From positions 930,001-994,000 of the forward strand of contig CBDHFR010000003.1 in the NCBI GenBank assembly GCA_965262665.1: DNA of 64,000 nt. Direction: 5' to 3'. Below are positions 46,798-55,636 of this stretch, one piece after another. The notes beneath the pieces are model-generated. The model saw nothing but the letters and a program-made list of their open reading frames with translations. It made no database searches and was not told the DNA's origin. The position numbers and the translations under genes are program-made. Every line of letters begins with the position of its first letter. Position 1 is the stretch's first letter. Source of the stretch: CBDBND01 sp965262665 (GTDB lineage: Bacteria; Pseudomonadota; Alphaproteobacteria; Rhodospirillales; Rhodospirillaceae).

Positions 46798-47994
46798 ATG
46801 AGCAAACTCGTCAATCACGACATGAAAGTCAGTCACTCCAAGGACGAATCATCCCGCCAGCACTTTGTCCAAGGGATGCGGTCCTACGTTCTGAACGACC
46901 TCGCCGGCCACATGAAAACCGTGTGGGACCGCAAGCTCGAACCTGGCTTCGAGAAAACCCACGGCCGGGCACCGGAAGACGGGCCGGAAATTCACAAGGC
47001 GTTTAAGCCGGAAACCATCTTCAAGTTCTATTCTTCCATGCGTTGCAACACTCAGGAGATGGTGTGGCGTTCAGTGATGCCGGCGATCGAACGGGAAGGT
47101 GAAGATTTGGCCCGCCGAGCGCAAGTGCTCAGTCAGGCAGGTGACAAGGCTCAGGGAACGGTGGAAACGAGCCCCAGCTTTGAAGTGCCGCGCTACGTGT
47201 CTGAACTCGACGTCCATCTTATGCCGGGCAATTATCATGAAGAACGCATCGAATACGACGTCAGCCAAGGAGCCGTGTTCGACAACGGACTGGGTGTGTT
47301 TTCCGTCGGACTCCTCGGCGATCGCATGGAAGACATAACCGATAGCGTCTCCACATTTTTCCAGGCGCGCTATCCGGATGAGTCACCCAAGAAAGTGCTC
47401 GACTTGGGCTGCACCCTCGGACATTCCACCCTGCCGTGGAAAACTCGCTATCCCGATGCGGAAGTGCATGGTATCGATGTCGGCGGCCCGTGTGTGCGCT
47501 ACGCTCATGCTCGGGCGCAATCCTATGGGGTTACCGCTCACTTTCATCAAATGGATGCGGAACATACAGAATTTGAAGATGAAAGCTTTGACGTCGTCTA
47601 TTCCTGCATGTTCCTCCATGAAGTGCCCATGAAAAATATCAAAGGCGTTTTCAAGGAAGCCCGCCGTTTGCTCAAGCCGGGCGGTGTGATGATCCATTAC
47701 GAATTGCCACCCAACTCGATGATGTCCGCGTATGACGGTTTCTATTTGGATTGGGACGCCTACTACAATAAAGAGCCGTTCTACAAAGCGTTCCGCGATG
47801 CCGATGCTAAAGCGGAAATCGCAGAAGCCGGTTTTAAAGAAGACAGCTTTTTCGAGCATGTGGCGCCCAGTAAGAATCTTTATGGCGAAGACGCCTTATT
47901 GGCGGCCATCGGCAACGAAGGAGCAACCAACGACAGTCATGTGGGCCGGTTTGCCGATGGTGTGATGTGGTATTTCTTCGGCGCCCGCAAGTAA
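46798..47994 (+). CDS. SAM-dependent class I methyltransferase
   Basis: 398 residues. The Rossmann methyltransferase core begins near residue 200: motif I VLDLGCTLGHST, an acidic GIDVGG, then FDVVYSCMFLHEVP and RRLLKPGGVMIHYELPP. The first ~190 residues are a helical domain I do not recognise and may bind the substrate. GAGGACCGAAG precedes the ATG. It is monocistronic or shares a transcript with the small gene downstream. The methyl acceptor is unknown. Confidence 0.85.
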   Translation: MSKLVNHDMKVSHSKDESSRQHFVQGMRSYVLNDLAGHMKTVWDRKLEPGFEKTHGRAPEDGPEIHKAFKPETIFKFYSSMRCNTQEMVWRSVMPAIEREGEDLARRAQVLSQAGDKAQGTVETSPSFEVPRYVSELDVHLMPGNYHEERIEYDVSQGAVFDNGLGVFSVGLLGDRMEDITDSVSTFFQARYPDESPKKVLDLGCTLGHSTLPWKTRYPDAEVHGIDVGGPCVRYAHARAQSYGVTAHFHQMDAEHTEFEDESFDVVYSCMFLHEVPMKNIKGVFKEARRLLKPGGVMIHYELPPNSMMSAYDGFYLDWDAYYNKEPFYKAFRDADAKAEIAEAGFKEDSFFEHVAPSKNLYGEDALLAAIGNEGATNDSHVGRFADGVMWYFFGARK

Positions 47995-48017
47995 GAGAGC
48001 GCGATTTATAGAAAACA

Positions 48018-48404
48018 ATGAGAGCCGCAACAGCGAAACGTAAATCCATGCCTGATGATTCTTCCCCCACTGGCCACACGCCGCTGCGTTACAGCGTTAA
48101 AGGCAAACGCATGCGCTTCTTTGAAGCCCAGGGCGTTGATGAACTGGTATCCATCTGCATGGGCCTGGCCCAGGAAATGTGGGTGATTAAAGAACGCCAA
48201 GTGGTGCTTGAAACCCTAGCAGCCAAAAAAGGTGTGGTGCTGCCGGACGACGTTGAAGGGTACGAGTTCAGCGACGAAGAGCGGGCCAAATTGGATTCAG
48301 AAAAACACGGCTTCATCGACCGCATCTTTTTCACCTTGCGGGAAGAAGCGGAAGCCTTGGCGGCCGAACCGGAAGATGAACCGCCACCGCCGTCCATGCC
48401 TTAA
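48018..48404 (+). CDS. Conserved-looking small soluble protein, unknown function
   Basis: Up to 128 residues, acidic at the C-terminus (EPEDEPPPPSMP). Visible stretches are RYSVKGKRMRFFEAQGVDELVSICM and the helical MGLAQEMWVIKERQVVLE. ATG at 48018 or 48048 (MPDDSS) could start it; neither has a strong ribosome site. It lies 23 bases after the methyltransferase gene, so the two may be functionally linked. No family is recognised. Confidence 0.55.
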   Translation: MRAATAKRKSMPDDSSPTGHTPLRYSVKGKRMRFFEAQGVDELVSICMGLAQEMWVIKERQVVLETLAAKKGVVLPDDVEGYEFSDEERAKLDSEKHGFIDRIFFTLREEAEALAAEPEDEPPPPSMP

Positions 48405-48432
48405 CGTTTCATAGTAAAATCGCGTTTCCTCT

Positions 48433-49746
48433 TTGACAGAGACTTTAAATCCGAACAGCGGCGATGAAACTGGTGCCGTTGCGCCGGTCAGGCTTTCGAT
48501 TCCATTTCAGCTGGGCTTCGGTGTCGGGCAAGTGGGTGGGTCCATTCTCGCCAACACGCCGGCGCTCATTCTGCTGTTCTTTATGACCGATATTTTGGCG
48601 ATCCCGCCTGCCCTTGCCGGTCTCGCCGTGTTCATCCCCAAAGCCTGGGTGATTGTGTTTGACCCGGTGATGGGGAGGGTTTCCGACCACACCCAGTGTC
48701 GGTGGGGAAGACGGCGACCCTATATTTTGGCGGGCGCGCTCGGTTGCGGTTTGGGTTTCTATTTTCTCTTTGATGTGCCTGCTTTCGATACCGTCGCCGC
48801 GCGTGCAACTTACATGACTGTGATGTTCACCTTGGTCTCGACGGCCTTTTCAATTTTTTCCGTCCCATATTTGGCCAACGCCGGAGAACTGGCCCCCAGC
48901 TACAAGGGCCGCACCACCATCATGGCGTATCGTATCGTCTTTCAATCGATCGGGATTCTGATTGGCATCGGCATGATCAAATATTTGGTGGAATGGGGCG
49001 GCGGCTTGGCTGGATACACTTTTATGGGAGCGGTACTCGGCACTGTATGCATGCTGACGATGTTGTCACCGTTCTTTGTCACCCGGCACATGACCACGGA
49101 AACAGTTAGCGCCTCAACCGTACCTCTCAGCGTACAAGTACGAACTGCTTTTAAGAACAAGCCCTATATGATCTTGGCCACGGCTACGATTTTGTATTGG
49201 GTGGCCGCCAGCTGTGTCTATGCAGTCTGCCTTACATCTTTGATTATACGATTCTCGGCTCTGCCGGCTTACTGTTTGACATGGCCCTTTACATGGCATT
49301 AGCGGGCTTCGTCGCTATACCGTGTTGGACATGGCTGGCTGGCCGCATTGGCAAAAAGCCGACCTATTACATTTCCATGCTGGCCTATTGCGTCGTCATG
49401 CTGTCCTGGTTGACGGCCGCTCCAGACCAAGACCTTTATGTCATTGGTCGCGGCATTTTTGTGGGCTTGACCAATACCGGCCTATTGATGACGGCGGTGG
49501 CCATGCTGCCCGATACGATAGAGTACGATCACATCCAAACTGGCATGCGCCGAGAGGGAATATTTTCAGGCTTCTGGATGGCCATCGAGAAAGCTGGAAA
49601 TGCAATGGGGGCGCTGGTCGTTGGTGTTGTTCTTTCGTTGATGGGTTTTGTTGAATCCACAGGTGGTGTGCGGGTCGAACAAACCGAGAGTGCGCTCACC
49701 GGTATTCTCATTGCTTTTGCAGCTATTCCCGTGGCGCTGATGCTTA
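48433..49746 (+). pseudogene. GPH/MelB-type MFS symporter, frameshifted and truncated by IS630
   Basis: A TTG start leads to a typical glycoside-pentoside-hexuronide symporter (PFQLGFGVGQVGGSI, FDPVMGRVSDHTQCRWGRRRPYIL, SVPYLANAGELAP). Around 49215-49235 the frame changes, and the second half (LPYIFDYTILGSAG, RIGKKPTYYISML, DTIEYDHIQTGMRREGIFSGFW) continues to the TA at 49747. An IS630 element then supplies the last ~18 codons and the stop at 49805. The final helix and tail are therefore lost. It was a sodium- or proton-coupled sugar-type carrier. Confidence 0.78.
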
Positions 49747-50911
49747 TACCAGCGGTCGTTGAGATTGATTCTCTTTTAGGGATTCCCCATGGCGCAATGA
49801 TGTGATTCATAGAAAGCTGGCTTTAAATGGAGGATTTGATGTCGGCGAAGATCCCGTTGCGAACGGACTATGACGCGGTCCAAGCGCGGGCCTTGGCGCG
49901 CAAAGCGACAGATCCCAATCAGGTGCGCCGCCTTCTGGCGATTGCGGCGGTTTATGATGACATGAACCGTAGGGATGCGGCGGCGGTTGGCGGCATGGAC
50001 CGCCAGAGCCTGCGCGACTGGGTGTACCGGTTCAATCAGGCAGGCCCCGAGGGCCTGCACGACCACAAATCTCCCGGCGCGGTTCCGCAGCTGACGGCGG
50101 TGGAGAGGGTGGCGTTGGCGGAGATCGTCGAGGCGGACCCGGACAGCGACGGCGTCGTGCGCTGGCGCCGGCTCGACCTCAAGGAGGTTATCCGGGACCG
50201 CTTCGGGGTGGAGTATCACGAGCGCTCGGTCTCGCGCCTGCTGCACGATCTCGGCTTCTCGCACATGAGCGCCCGGGTGCGCCATCCGGGCCAAGATGCG
50301 GCAATGCTGGAGACGTTTAAAGAAACTTCCCCCGGGCGCTCGCCGCGGCGGTAGCCCACCTGCCGCCCGCAACGCCGGTCGAGCTGTGGTGGCAAGACGA
50401 GATGCGCCTTGGCCAGAAGAACGGCATCGTCCGGCAGTGGGCGCGCACCGGCAGCCGTCCGCGTCAGCCCAAGGACCAGCGCTACCAGAGCGCCTATCTG
50501 TTCGGCGCCGTCTGCCCGGCGCGCGGTACCGGTGCGGCCGTGGCGATGCCGTTCGCCGGCACCCATGCCATGCCGGCCCATCTCGAAGAGATTAGCCGCA
50601 CCGTCGCCGACGGCTCACACGCCGTCCTCCTCATGGACCGCGCCGGCTGGCACACCACCACCGAATTGGAGTTCCCCGACAACATCACGCCGCTGTTCCT
50701 GCCGCCCAGATCGCCGGAGCTGAACCCGGCCGAAAACATCTGGCAGTACCTGCGCCAGACCTACCTGTCGAACCGCGTCTTCGACAGTTACGAAGACATC
50801 GTCGATGCGGCATGCCACGCCTGGAACAAGCTCATCGACAAGCCCTCGAAAATCATGTCGATTGGTATGCGCAAATGGGCACACGAAGGTCAAATTCAAT
50901 GACCGTTGGTA
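49747..50911 (+). mobile_element. IS630-family element, type alpha, complete copy 2
   Basis: 1165 bases counting the TA at each end (49747-49748 and 50910-50911). Terminal inverted repeats: left TACCAGCGGTCGTTG; right CAATGACCGTTGGTA (13 of 15 positions complementary). It carries one transposase in two frames. It truncates the GPH symporter on the left and abuts a methyltransferase-like fragment on the right. Confidence 0.88.
49839..50902 (+). CDS. IS630-family transposase in two frames (alpha copy 2)
   Basis: ATG at 49839 has GGAGG 8 bases upstream. The first frame has the helix-turn-helix region (DAAAVGGMDRQSLRDW) and ends at 50354. The -1 frame resumes as RNFPRALAAAVAHLP and encodes the DDE catalytic domain: ELWWQDEMRLGQKNG, VLLMDRAGWHTTTELE, PPRSPELNPAENIWQ. 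The switch occurs near TTTAAAGAAACTTCCCCC (about 50315-50335), a plausible slip site. Catalytic residues are intact, so this copy may be active. Confidence 0.8.
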
Positions 50912-51200
50912 TTATTTGTTCTACTCGGTCAAACGCTATTTTAAATTTCGGCGGGCTTTCGGCATGGATCATTTTGATACAGCGGTGCGCAACGAACCGT
51001 TCGTTCGTCATGGAATATTTAAATTCACGTCTAACGCCATGTACGTCTTTGGATTCTTATTGTTGTAGGCACCTGCATTGTGGTGGGGCTCATCAGCCGC
51101 GTTGATCGTCGCCCTGTTCAATCACCTCTATATTTGGGTGCACTACCACGCCACGGAACGTCCTGATATTGACCGGATCTACGGCGTAGATAGAGGATAG
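50912..51200 (+). pseudogene. 3' fragment of a membrane methyltransferase-like gene with in-frame TAG
   Basis: Directly after the IS end the frame reads YLFYSVKRYFKFRRAFGMDHF, then PFVRHGIFKFTSNAMYVFGFLLL, TAG at 51066-51068, APALWWGSS and LFNHLYIWVHYHATERPDI, to a stop at 51198-51200. This is the conserved C-terminal half of PEMT/isoprenylcysteine-type membrane methyltransferases; TAG replaces what is probably a TGG (Trp). The 5' part is absent here; a candidate is at 16710-16878. Confidence 0.65.
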
Positions 51201-51284
51201 TGAGTCCTTGCCTGTGCTGAGATGTGGGAGGGGGTTTCAGGTGTGTTTAGCCGGTCGCGATCACAACGAAATCACCTCTCCTCT

Positions 51285-52154
51285 TTAGATCGGCCGTTCA
51301 TCCAACAGGTCGCCGTGTTCCCGCTCAACCCATGCCAAGATGTGCGGCGGTACATCTTCAACCCTTGCAACCTTGGAAGAATGGCCTCGAATGCCGGAAA
51401 TACCGGCGCGGTCGCCCATCCTCAGCCACGTATACCAAGGGGCGGCGGCGAACATCGTGCTGTGACAGGGGATAAATTGACGAGTCTCATCCGTTAAGTC
51501 GCTGAGCGAGGCACTGTAGTTGGCAAAAATACCACTCCACCATCGCCTCACCCCTTTGGAGGGATCGTTTTCATCTACCGGGCGGCTGAACTTGGCATTC
51601 TGGTCATGGGTGATGGTGACGTGACCCGCTTGGACGATGGCCGGTCCGAACGTTCCTGTGCGGTCGATGTTGATGTAGTCGTTTCTTTCCTTTCCGGCGA
51701 TGGTTCCGGCTGTGATCGTCGCCGAATGGAAATTGCGCGGACGGACCATGGGAATGGTTTCACCAGTAAAAGTATTTTCCCAACTGGTAATGACCGCCCT
51801 CGTGTCTTTATCCGCAAAATATTGGACGATGGTCGACCGTTCCTCCACCGTGGCATCACCCTTATAGATGAGTGTGCTGTAGCTAAAGCTTTCGGCCATG
51901 AACAATGAGACGGGAGGTTCATTGTCGAGTTGACCGAAGTAGGTGCTCTGACCGAACCATATGCTTGATCCACCATCTGCTGTTCCGCGCATACGGGTGT
52001 AGACTTGCATTAGCGTGTCAGGATCATCCAAATCAAGTTTATCGGCACCTAACGCTGATTGAGGGTGTGTGCCAGTCAGGAGAGCGCCTCCTGCTGACGT
52101 TGTTAATCCGGTCGCCAATACAGTGCGGCGGTTTAATTGCGATGTAGTCGCCAT
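51285..52154 (-). CDS. DUF1838 exported protein
   Basis: 289 residues. A twin-arginine leader (LNRRTVLATGLTTSAGG) suggests export of a folded protein. DUF1838 features are LDLDDPDTLMQVYTRMRGTADG, a central SLFMAESFSYS, and WYTWLRMGDRAG near the C-terminus. The family is of unknown role and often sits near catabolic clusters. AAAGGA precedes the ATG at 52154. It is intact, minus strand, upstream (in transcription) of the methyltransferase remnant. Confidence 0.8.
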   Translation of the reverse strand: MATTSQLNRRTVLATGLTTSAGGALLTGTHPQSALGADKLDLDDPDTLMQVYTRMRGTADGGSSIWFGQSTYFGQLDNEPPVSLFMAESFSYSTLIYKGDATVEERSTIVQYFADKDTRAVITSWENTFTGETIPMVRPRNFHSATITAGTIAGKERNDYINIDRTGTFGPAIVQAGHVTITHDQNAKFSRPVDENDPSKGVRRWWSGIFANYSASLSDLTDETRQFIPCHSTMFAAAPWYTWLRMGDRAGISGIRGHSSKVARVEDVPPHILAWVEREHGDLLDERPI

Positions 52155-52273
52155 GATCAAAATCCTTTTCAGATCCTGAATGATGCACCTTTAAGACAAA
52201 TGATGCACCTTTAAGACACGCGAGTAAGTCTGCCGATTGTTACACGCGAGAGATATTCGTTGCCGCTTAAGCG

Positions 52274-52577
52274 CTAAGGCTTATCCAAGGGCTCCGGCAA
52301 AGTTTCTATGGCCACCAATCGTGAGTCCGCACTTTGCCAGCGAATTTTGCGGAGTTCCGTATACTCCGGCGAGTCATAGAAGGCCGCAATCGCCTCCATA
52401 TTGGGAAACTCGATGATCACCGTGCGTCTCGGCTGCCACCCTTCGATGACTTTGACCTCACCACCACGGGCAATGTAGCGGCCGCCAAATTTATTGACGA
52501 TGTCAGGGTTTTTTTCGGTAATTGACGTAGGTGTCGGGATCTTTGACTTCAATATCGGCAATAAGAAACGCGGGCAT
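52274..52577 (-). pseudogene. DUF1330 protein, frameshifted
   Basis: ATG at 52577 starts MPAFLIADIEVKDPDTYVNYR, the usual DUF1330 opening. At an A-run (52509-52515 on the plus strand reads as T7) the frame breaks, and the rest (NPDIVNKFGGRYIARGG, RTVIIEFPNMEAIAAFYDSPEY) is read in another frame to 52274. It is a ferredoxin-like small protein of unknown role. The lesion adjoins a homopolymer, so sequencing error is possible. Confidence 0.72.
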
Positions 52578-52860
52578 AAATGGCTCCGACGCTGATGATG
52601 GCGGTATCACTTTGATGTGCTCTCGGGCGCCTCGTCCTGAGACCGATCAACCCAAAAAAAAGCAGAACCAAGCGATGGAAACCGAATTAAATGTATAGAC
52701 GATTTGACTCCCTCCTACACCCACCCTAGCGTGCAATCTATCGCTGGGATTGGCTCCTGGACTACAGATTTACATGATTTGCAGTCCTCAAACACAATCA
52801 AACGCGCCGATAAAATCATCTGGCGGAACCCACCGTCAAAATTAAGGGGATCCACCTTCC

Positions 52861-54888
52861 ATGTCCGATCAAGCCAAACCGAATGCTCTGCCGCAGGACG
52901 TAGCTGTAGGCATTTATAAAACCATGACGCGGATTGATGCCTGCAATAAGCGCATCGAGCAATTACTCGCCGCCGGCGCTCTGCAATTTCAGTATTACCC
53001 GTGCGGTGGCCAGGAAGCGATCCCGGCGTCTATCGCGCCGCAACTGAATGACGACGACCAAGTGGTTACCACTTATCGAGGTGTGCACGACATCGTCGCC
53101 AAGGGCACACCCATGGTGGAGATCATCGCCGAAATGATGGGCAAAACCATCGGCACCTCCAAAGGCAAGGGCGGCGCCATGCATTTGTCCGATCCCAACG
53201 CCGGTTTAATGGTAACGACGGGGATTGTCGGCGCCGGCATGCCCATCGCCAACGGGCTGGCCCTAGCGGCGAAAATGAAAGGCACCGGCCGCGTGGTCGT
53301 CGTTAACTTCGGTGATGGTGCCGCTAACATTGGCGCGTTTAATGAGAGCGTCAACATGGCCGCCCTATGGGACCTGCCCGTTGTGTTTCTCTGTCAGAAC
53401 AACGCCTATGCGGAATACACGTCTTACGCTGGCTCCACCAAGAGCGCCAGCATCGCCGCCCGAGCCGCCGGCTACGGCATGCCCGGTGAAACGGTCGATG
53501 GCACGGACCCCGAAGCCATTCATGCGGCGGCAGGACGTGCTTTTACCCGCGCCCGTAACGGTGATGGTCCCACACTGCTGGAATGCACAGCCTATCGTTT
53601 GCAGGGACATGCGTTTGGCAGCGAAGAAGACCATATGGACCAGGAGGAACTGGCCGCGGCGCGGGCCAATCCGCCCATCGCTAAATTCCGTGCGACCCTG
53701 ATTGAGCGTGGTGATGCCACGGCCGACGAATTGGATGACATCGAAGAAGCCGCCAAAGCAGAACTGGAAGACGCCGTAGAACAATCCATGGCCGCCGAGA
53801 TGCCGGGTGAAGACGAACTGTATAAAGACGTCTTCGCAGACACCGCCGCCGTGCCCTATGCCGCACCGACCACCACAACCGCAGAACCCGATCTCTCTGA
53901 CCGGGAGATGATCACAGTTCCCATGGTCGCGGCGATTACAGAAGCATTGGACATCGCGCTCAGTGAAGATCCCGATGTGTTTCTCCTCGGTGAGGATATT
54001 GCCGACCCGGCCGGCGGTGTGACCAAGTCAACCGCGGGTCTGTCCACCAAACATGGTTTGGACCGCGTACGGCCAACGCCTATTTCCGAGCAAGCCATCA
54101 TTGGCGCCGCCATTGGCGCGTCGCTCAGCGGCATGAAACCGGTGGCTGAGATCATGATCAACGACTTCTCCATGGTGTGCATGGACCAGATCGCCAACCA
54201 CGCGGCCAAACTCCGTTACATGTCTGGCGGGCGTACCAGTGTGCCTCTGACCATTCGCACAGTAACGGCTGGGTATGTGGGCAACTTCGCTGCTCAGCAC
54301 TCGCAGTCTCTGGAAGCCTGGTTCACCCACATACCGGGGATCAAAGTACTGGCGCCGAGCACGGCCGCGGATGCCAAAGGTCTCTTGCTCTCGGCCATCG
54401 CCGACCCGGACCCCGTGCTCGTGCTCGAACCCATGCGCTGCTATTACGTGCCAGACCAAGTCCCGGTCGGTCGGTATGAAATTCCCATCGGTAAAGCCGC
54501 CGTGCGTCGCGAAGGCTCGGATGTCACGATCATCTCTTACGGCTGGTGTTCGGTTGAAGCCAGTGCGGCGGCGGAGACTCTTGCGGAAGCGGGTGTGAAT
54601 GCAGAAGTTATCGACCTGCGTTCACTGGTGCCGCTGGATCTGGACACCTGCGTGGCGTCGGTGAAGAAAACCGGCCGGTGTGTTATTGCCCATGCGGCAG
54701 TGGAATTTTCCGGTTTCGGCGCAGAGCTGGCTGCCAAGCTTAGCGAAGAACTGCACGGCCAGCTCAAAGCGCCGGTCAAACGCGTGGGTGCACGCTATAC
54801 ACCGGTGCCCTTCACACCCAGTTTGGAGGCCCTGCATTTCCCCAATGCCGGCCGAATCAAGGACACCGCCCAATCATTGATGAGTTAG
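52861..54888 (+). CDS. Fused E1 alpha-beta 2-oxoacid/acetoin dehydrogenase
   Basis: 675 residues. Residues ~1-320 are an E1-alpha domain with the thiamine-diphosphate motif GDGAANIGAFNESVN...QNN and TIGTSKGKGGAMH. Residues ~350-675 are an E1-beta domain (VFLLGEDIADPAGGVTKST, RPTPISEQAIIGAAIG, HSQSLEAWFTHIPGIKV). A Glu/Ala-rich linker joins them. It resembles pyruvate, branched-chain or acetoin dehydrogenase E1, but as one chain. The substrate cannot be fixed. A lipoyl-domain gene follows by 12 bases; no E2 core or E3 is here, though lpd at 18 kb could supply E3. Confidence 0.88.
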   Translation: MSDQAKPNALPQDVAVGIYKTMTRIDACNKRIEQLLAAGALQFQYYPCGGQEAIPASIAPQLNDDDQVVTTYRGVHDIVAKGTPMVEIIAEMMGKTIGTSKGKGGAMHLSDPNAGLMVTTGIVGAGMPIANGLALAAKMKGTGRVVVVNFGDGAANIGAFNESVNMAALWDLPVVFLCQNNAYAEYTSYAGSTKSASIAARAAGYGMPGETVDGTDPEAIHAAAGRAFTRARNGDGPTLLECTAYRLQGHAFGSEEDHMDQEELAAARANPPIAKFRATLIERGDATADELDDIEEAAKAELEDAVEQSMAAEMPGEDELYKDVFADTAAVPYAAPTTTTAEPDLSDREMITVPMVAAITEALDIALSEDPDVFLLGEDIADPAGGVTKSTAGLSTKHGLDRVRPTPISEQAIIGAAIGASLSGMKPVAEIMINDFSMVCMDQIANHAAKLRYMSGGRTSVPLTIRTVTAGYVGNFAAQHSQSLEAWFTHIPGIKVLAPSTAADAKGLLLSAIADPDPVLVLEPMRCYYVPDQVPVGRYEIPIGKAAVRREGSDVTIISYGWCSVEASAAAETLAEAGVNAEVIDLRSLVPLDLDTCVASVKKTGRCVIAHAAVEFSGFGAELAAKLSEELHGQLKAPVKRVGARYTPVPFTPSLEALHFPNAGRIKDTAQSLMS

Positions 54889-54900
54889 GAGCACACTCTT

Positions 54901-55137
54901 TTGGCGAAGATTACGTTGAAGGTGCCGAAAGCGGCTGTATCCATGCAGGAAGGTACGATCGTGGAATGGTTTGTCGAAGACGGTGATCATGTGTCGCTGG
55001 GCCAACCCATCTACGCCATCGAAACGGAAAAAACGACATTGGAAATCGAATGCCCGTTTGAAGGGACCTTCAAACGGGTTGGAGAAGCAGGGGTGACCTA
55101 TAAAGTCGGCGACCCCATCGCCGAGATCATCCAGTAA
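54901..55137 (+). CDS. Stand-alone lipoyl/biotinyl attachment domain
   Basis: 78 residues, a complete lipoyl domain and nothing else: VPKAAVSMQEGTIVEWFVEDGDHV, the modified Lys in IETEKTTLEIECP near residue 43, and a closing VGDPIAEII. TTG at 54901 is the start with AGGAG about 9 bases upstream. Placed directly after the fused E1, it probably carries the acyl group from that enzyme. The flexible linker and acyltransferase core that normally follow are missing, which is unusual. Confidence 0.82.
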   Translation: MAKITLKVPKAAVSMQEGTIVEWFVEDGDHVSLGQPIYAIETEKTTLEIECPFEGTFKRVGEAGVTYKVGDPIAEIIQ

Positions 55138-55197
55138 CCAGGACGGCGAGGTTAGGCTAATTTCATAGCGCTTAAGCGTCGATTTTAGGAGACGGAC

Positions 55198-55599
55198 ATG
55201 AAAATCAAAATGCGGACAGCATTGGCGATCGGATTCGGAGTTTTGGCACTCGCTTACAGCCAACTTCCTTCTGCGCAAGAGGCGGGCTCCAGCGCCAAAG
55301 GCTACATTCTGATCGAGCACGCGGCGCCGACCCGAGAAATCCTCGACGCGCTGAAACCCTACAGCGCGGCAACGGGACCGTTGCTGGATCAGTACGGCGG
55401 CCGCTTTATTGTCAGCAGTGTAAGAAACATGGAATCCCTGGAAGGCGGCTGGACCCCGCCCTTCTTCGCCGTCCTTGAATTTCCGTCCTACGCGCAAGCT
55501 CGCGCCTTCTATTATTCTGAGGAATATCAGGCCGTGCTCCCCATCCGCCTGGAAGAATTCAAAGGATCGAAAGCCATATTAATCGAGGGGCGCCCTTGA
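55198..55599 (+). CDS. DUF1330 protein with signal peptide
   Basis: 133 residues. A signal peptide (IGFGVLALAYSQLPSAQ) is followed by a DUF1330 domain (GYILIEHAAPT, LDQYGGRFIVSSVRN, FAVLEFPSYAQARAFYYSEEY). TAGGAGACGG precedes the ATG. It is related to the broken DUF1330 gene at 52.3 kb but is exported. Ferredoxin-like DUF1330 proteins have no assigned reaction. It lies 60 bases after the lipoyl-domain gene. Confidence 0.82.
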   Translation: MKIKMRTALAIGFGVLALAYSQLPSAQEAGSSAKGYILIEHAAPTREILDALKPYSAATGPLLDQYGGRFIVSSVRNMESLEGGWTPPFFAVLEFPSYAQARAFYYSEEYQAVLPIRLEEFKGSKAILIEGRP

Positions 55600-55636
55600 T
55601 CTGAGACCGTTCCTCCTAGTAGCGAGAAAATGTCTC

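Noticed and set aside
16879..50911. Idea that the 33-kb segment is a mobile composite transposon carrying TCA-cycle genes
   Set aside because: Flanking IS copies in inverse orientation would fit, but the cargo is a conserved core gene block and one IS end is deleted, so I report the arrangement without claiming transposition of the segment.
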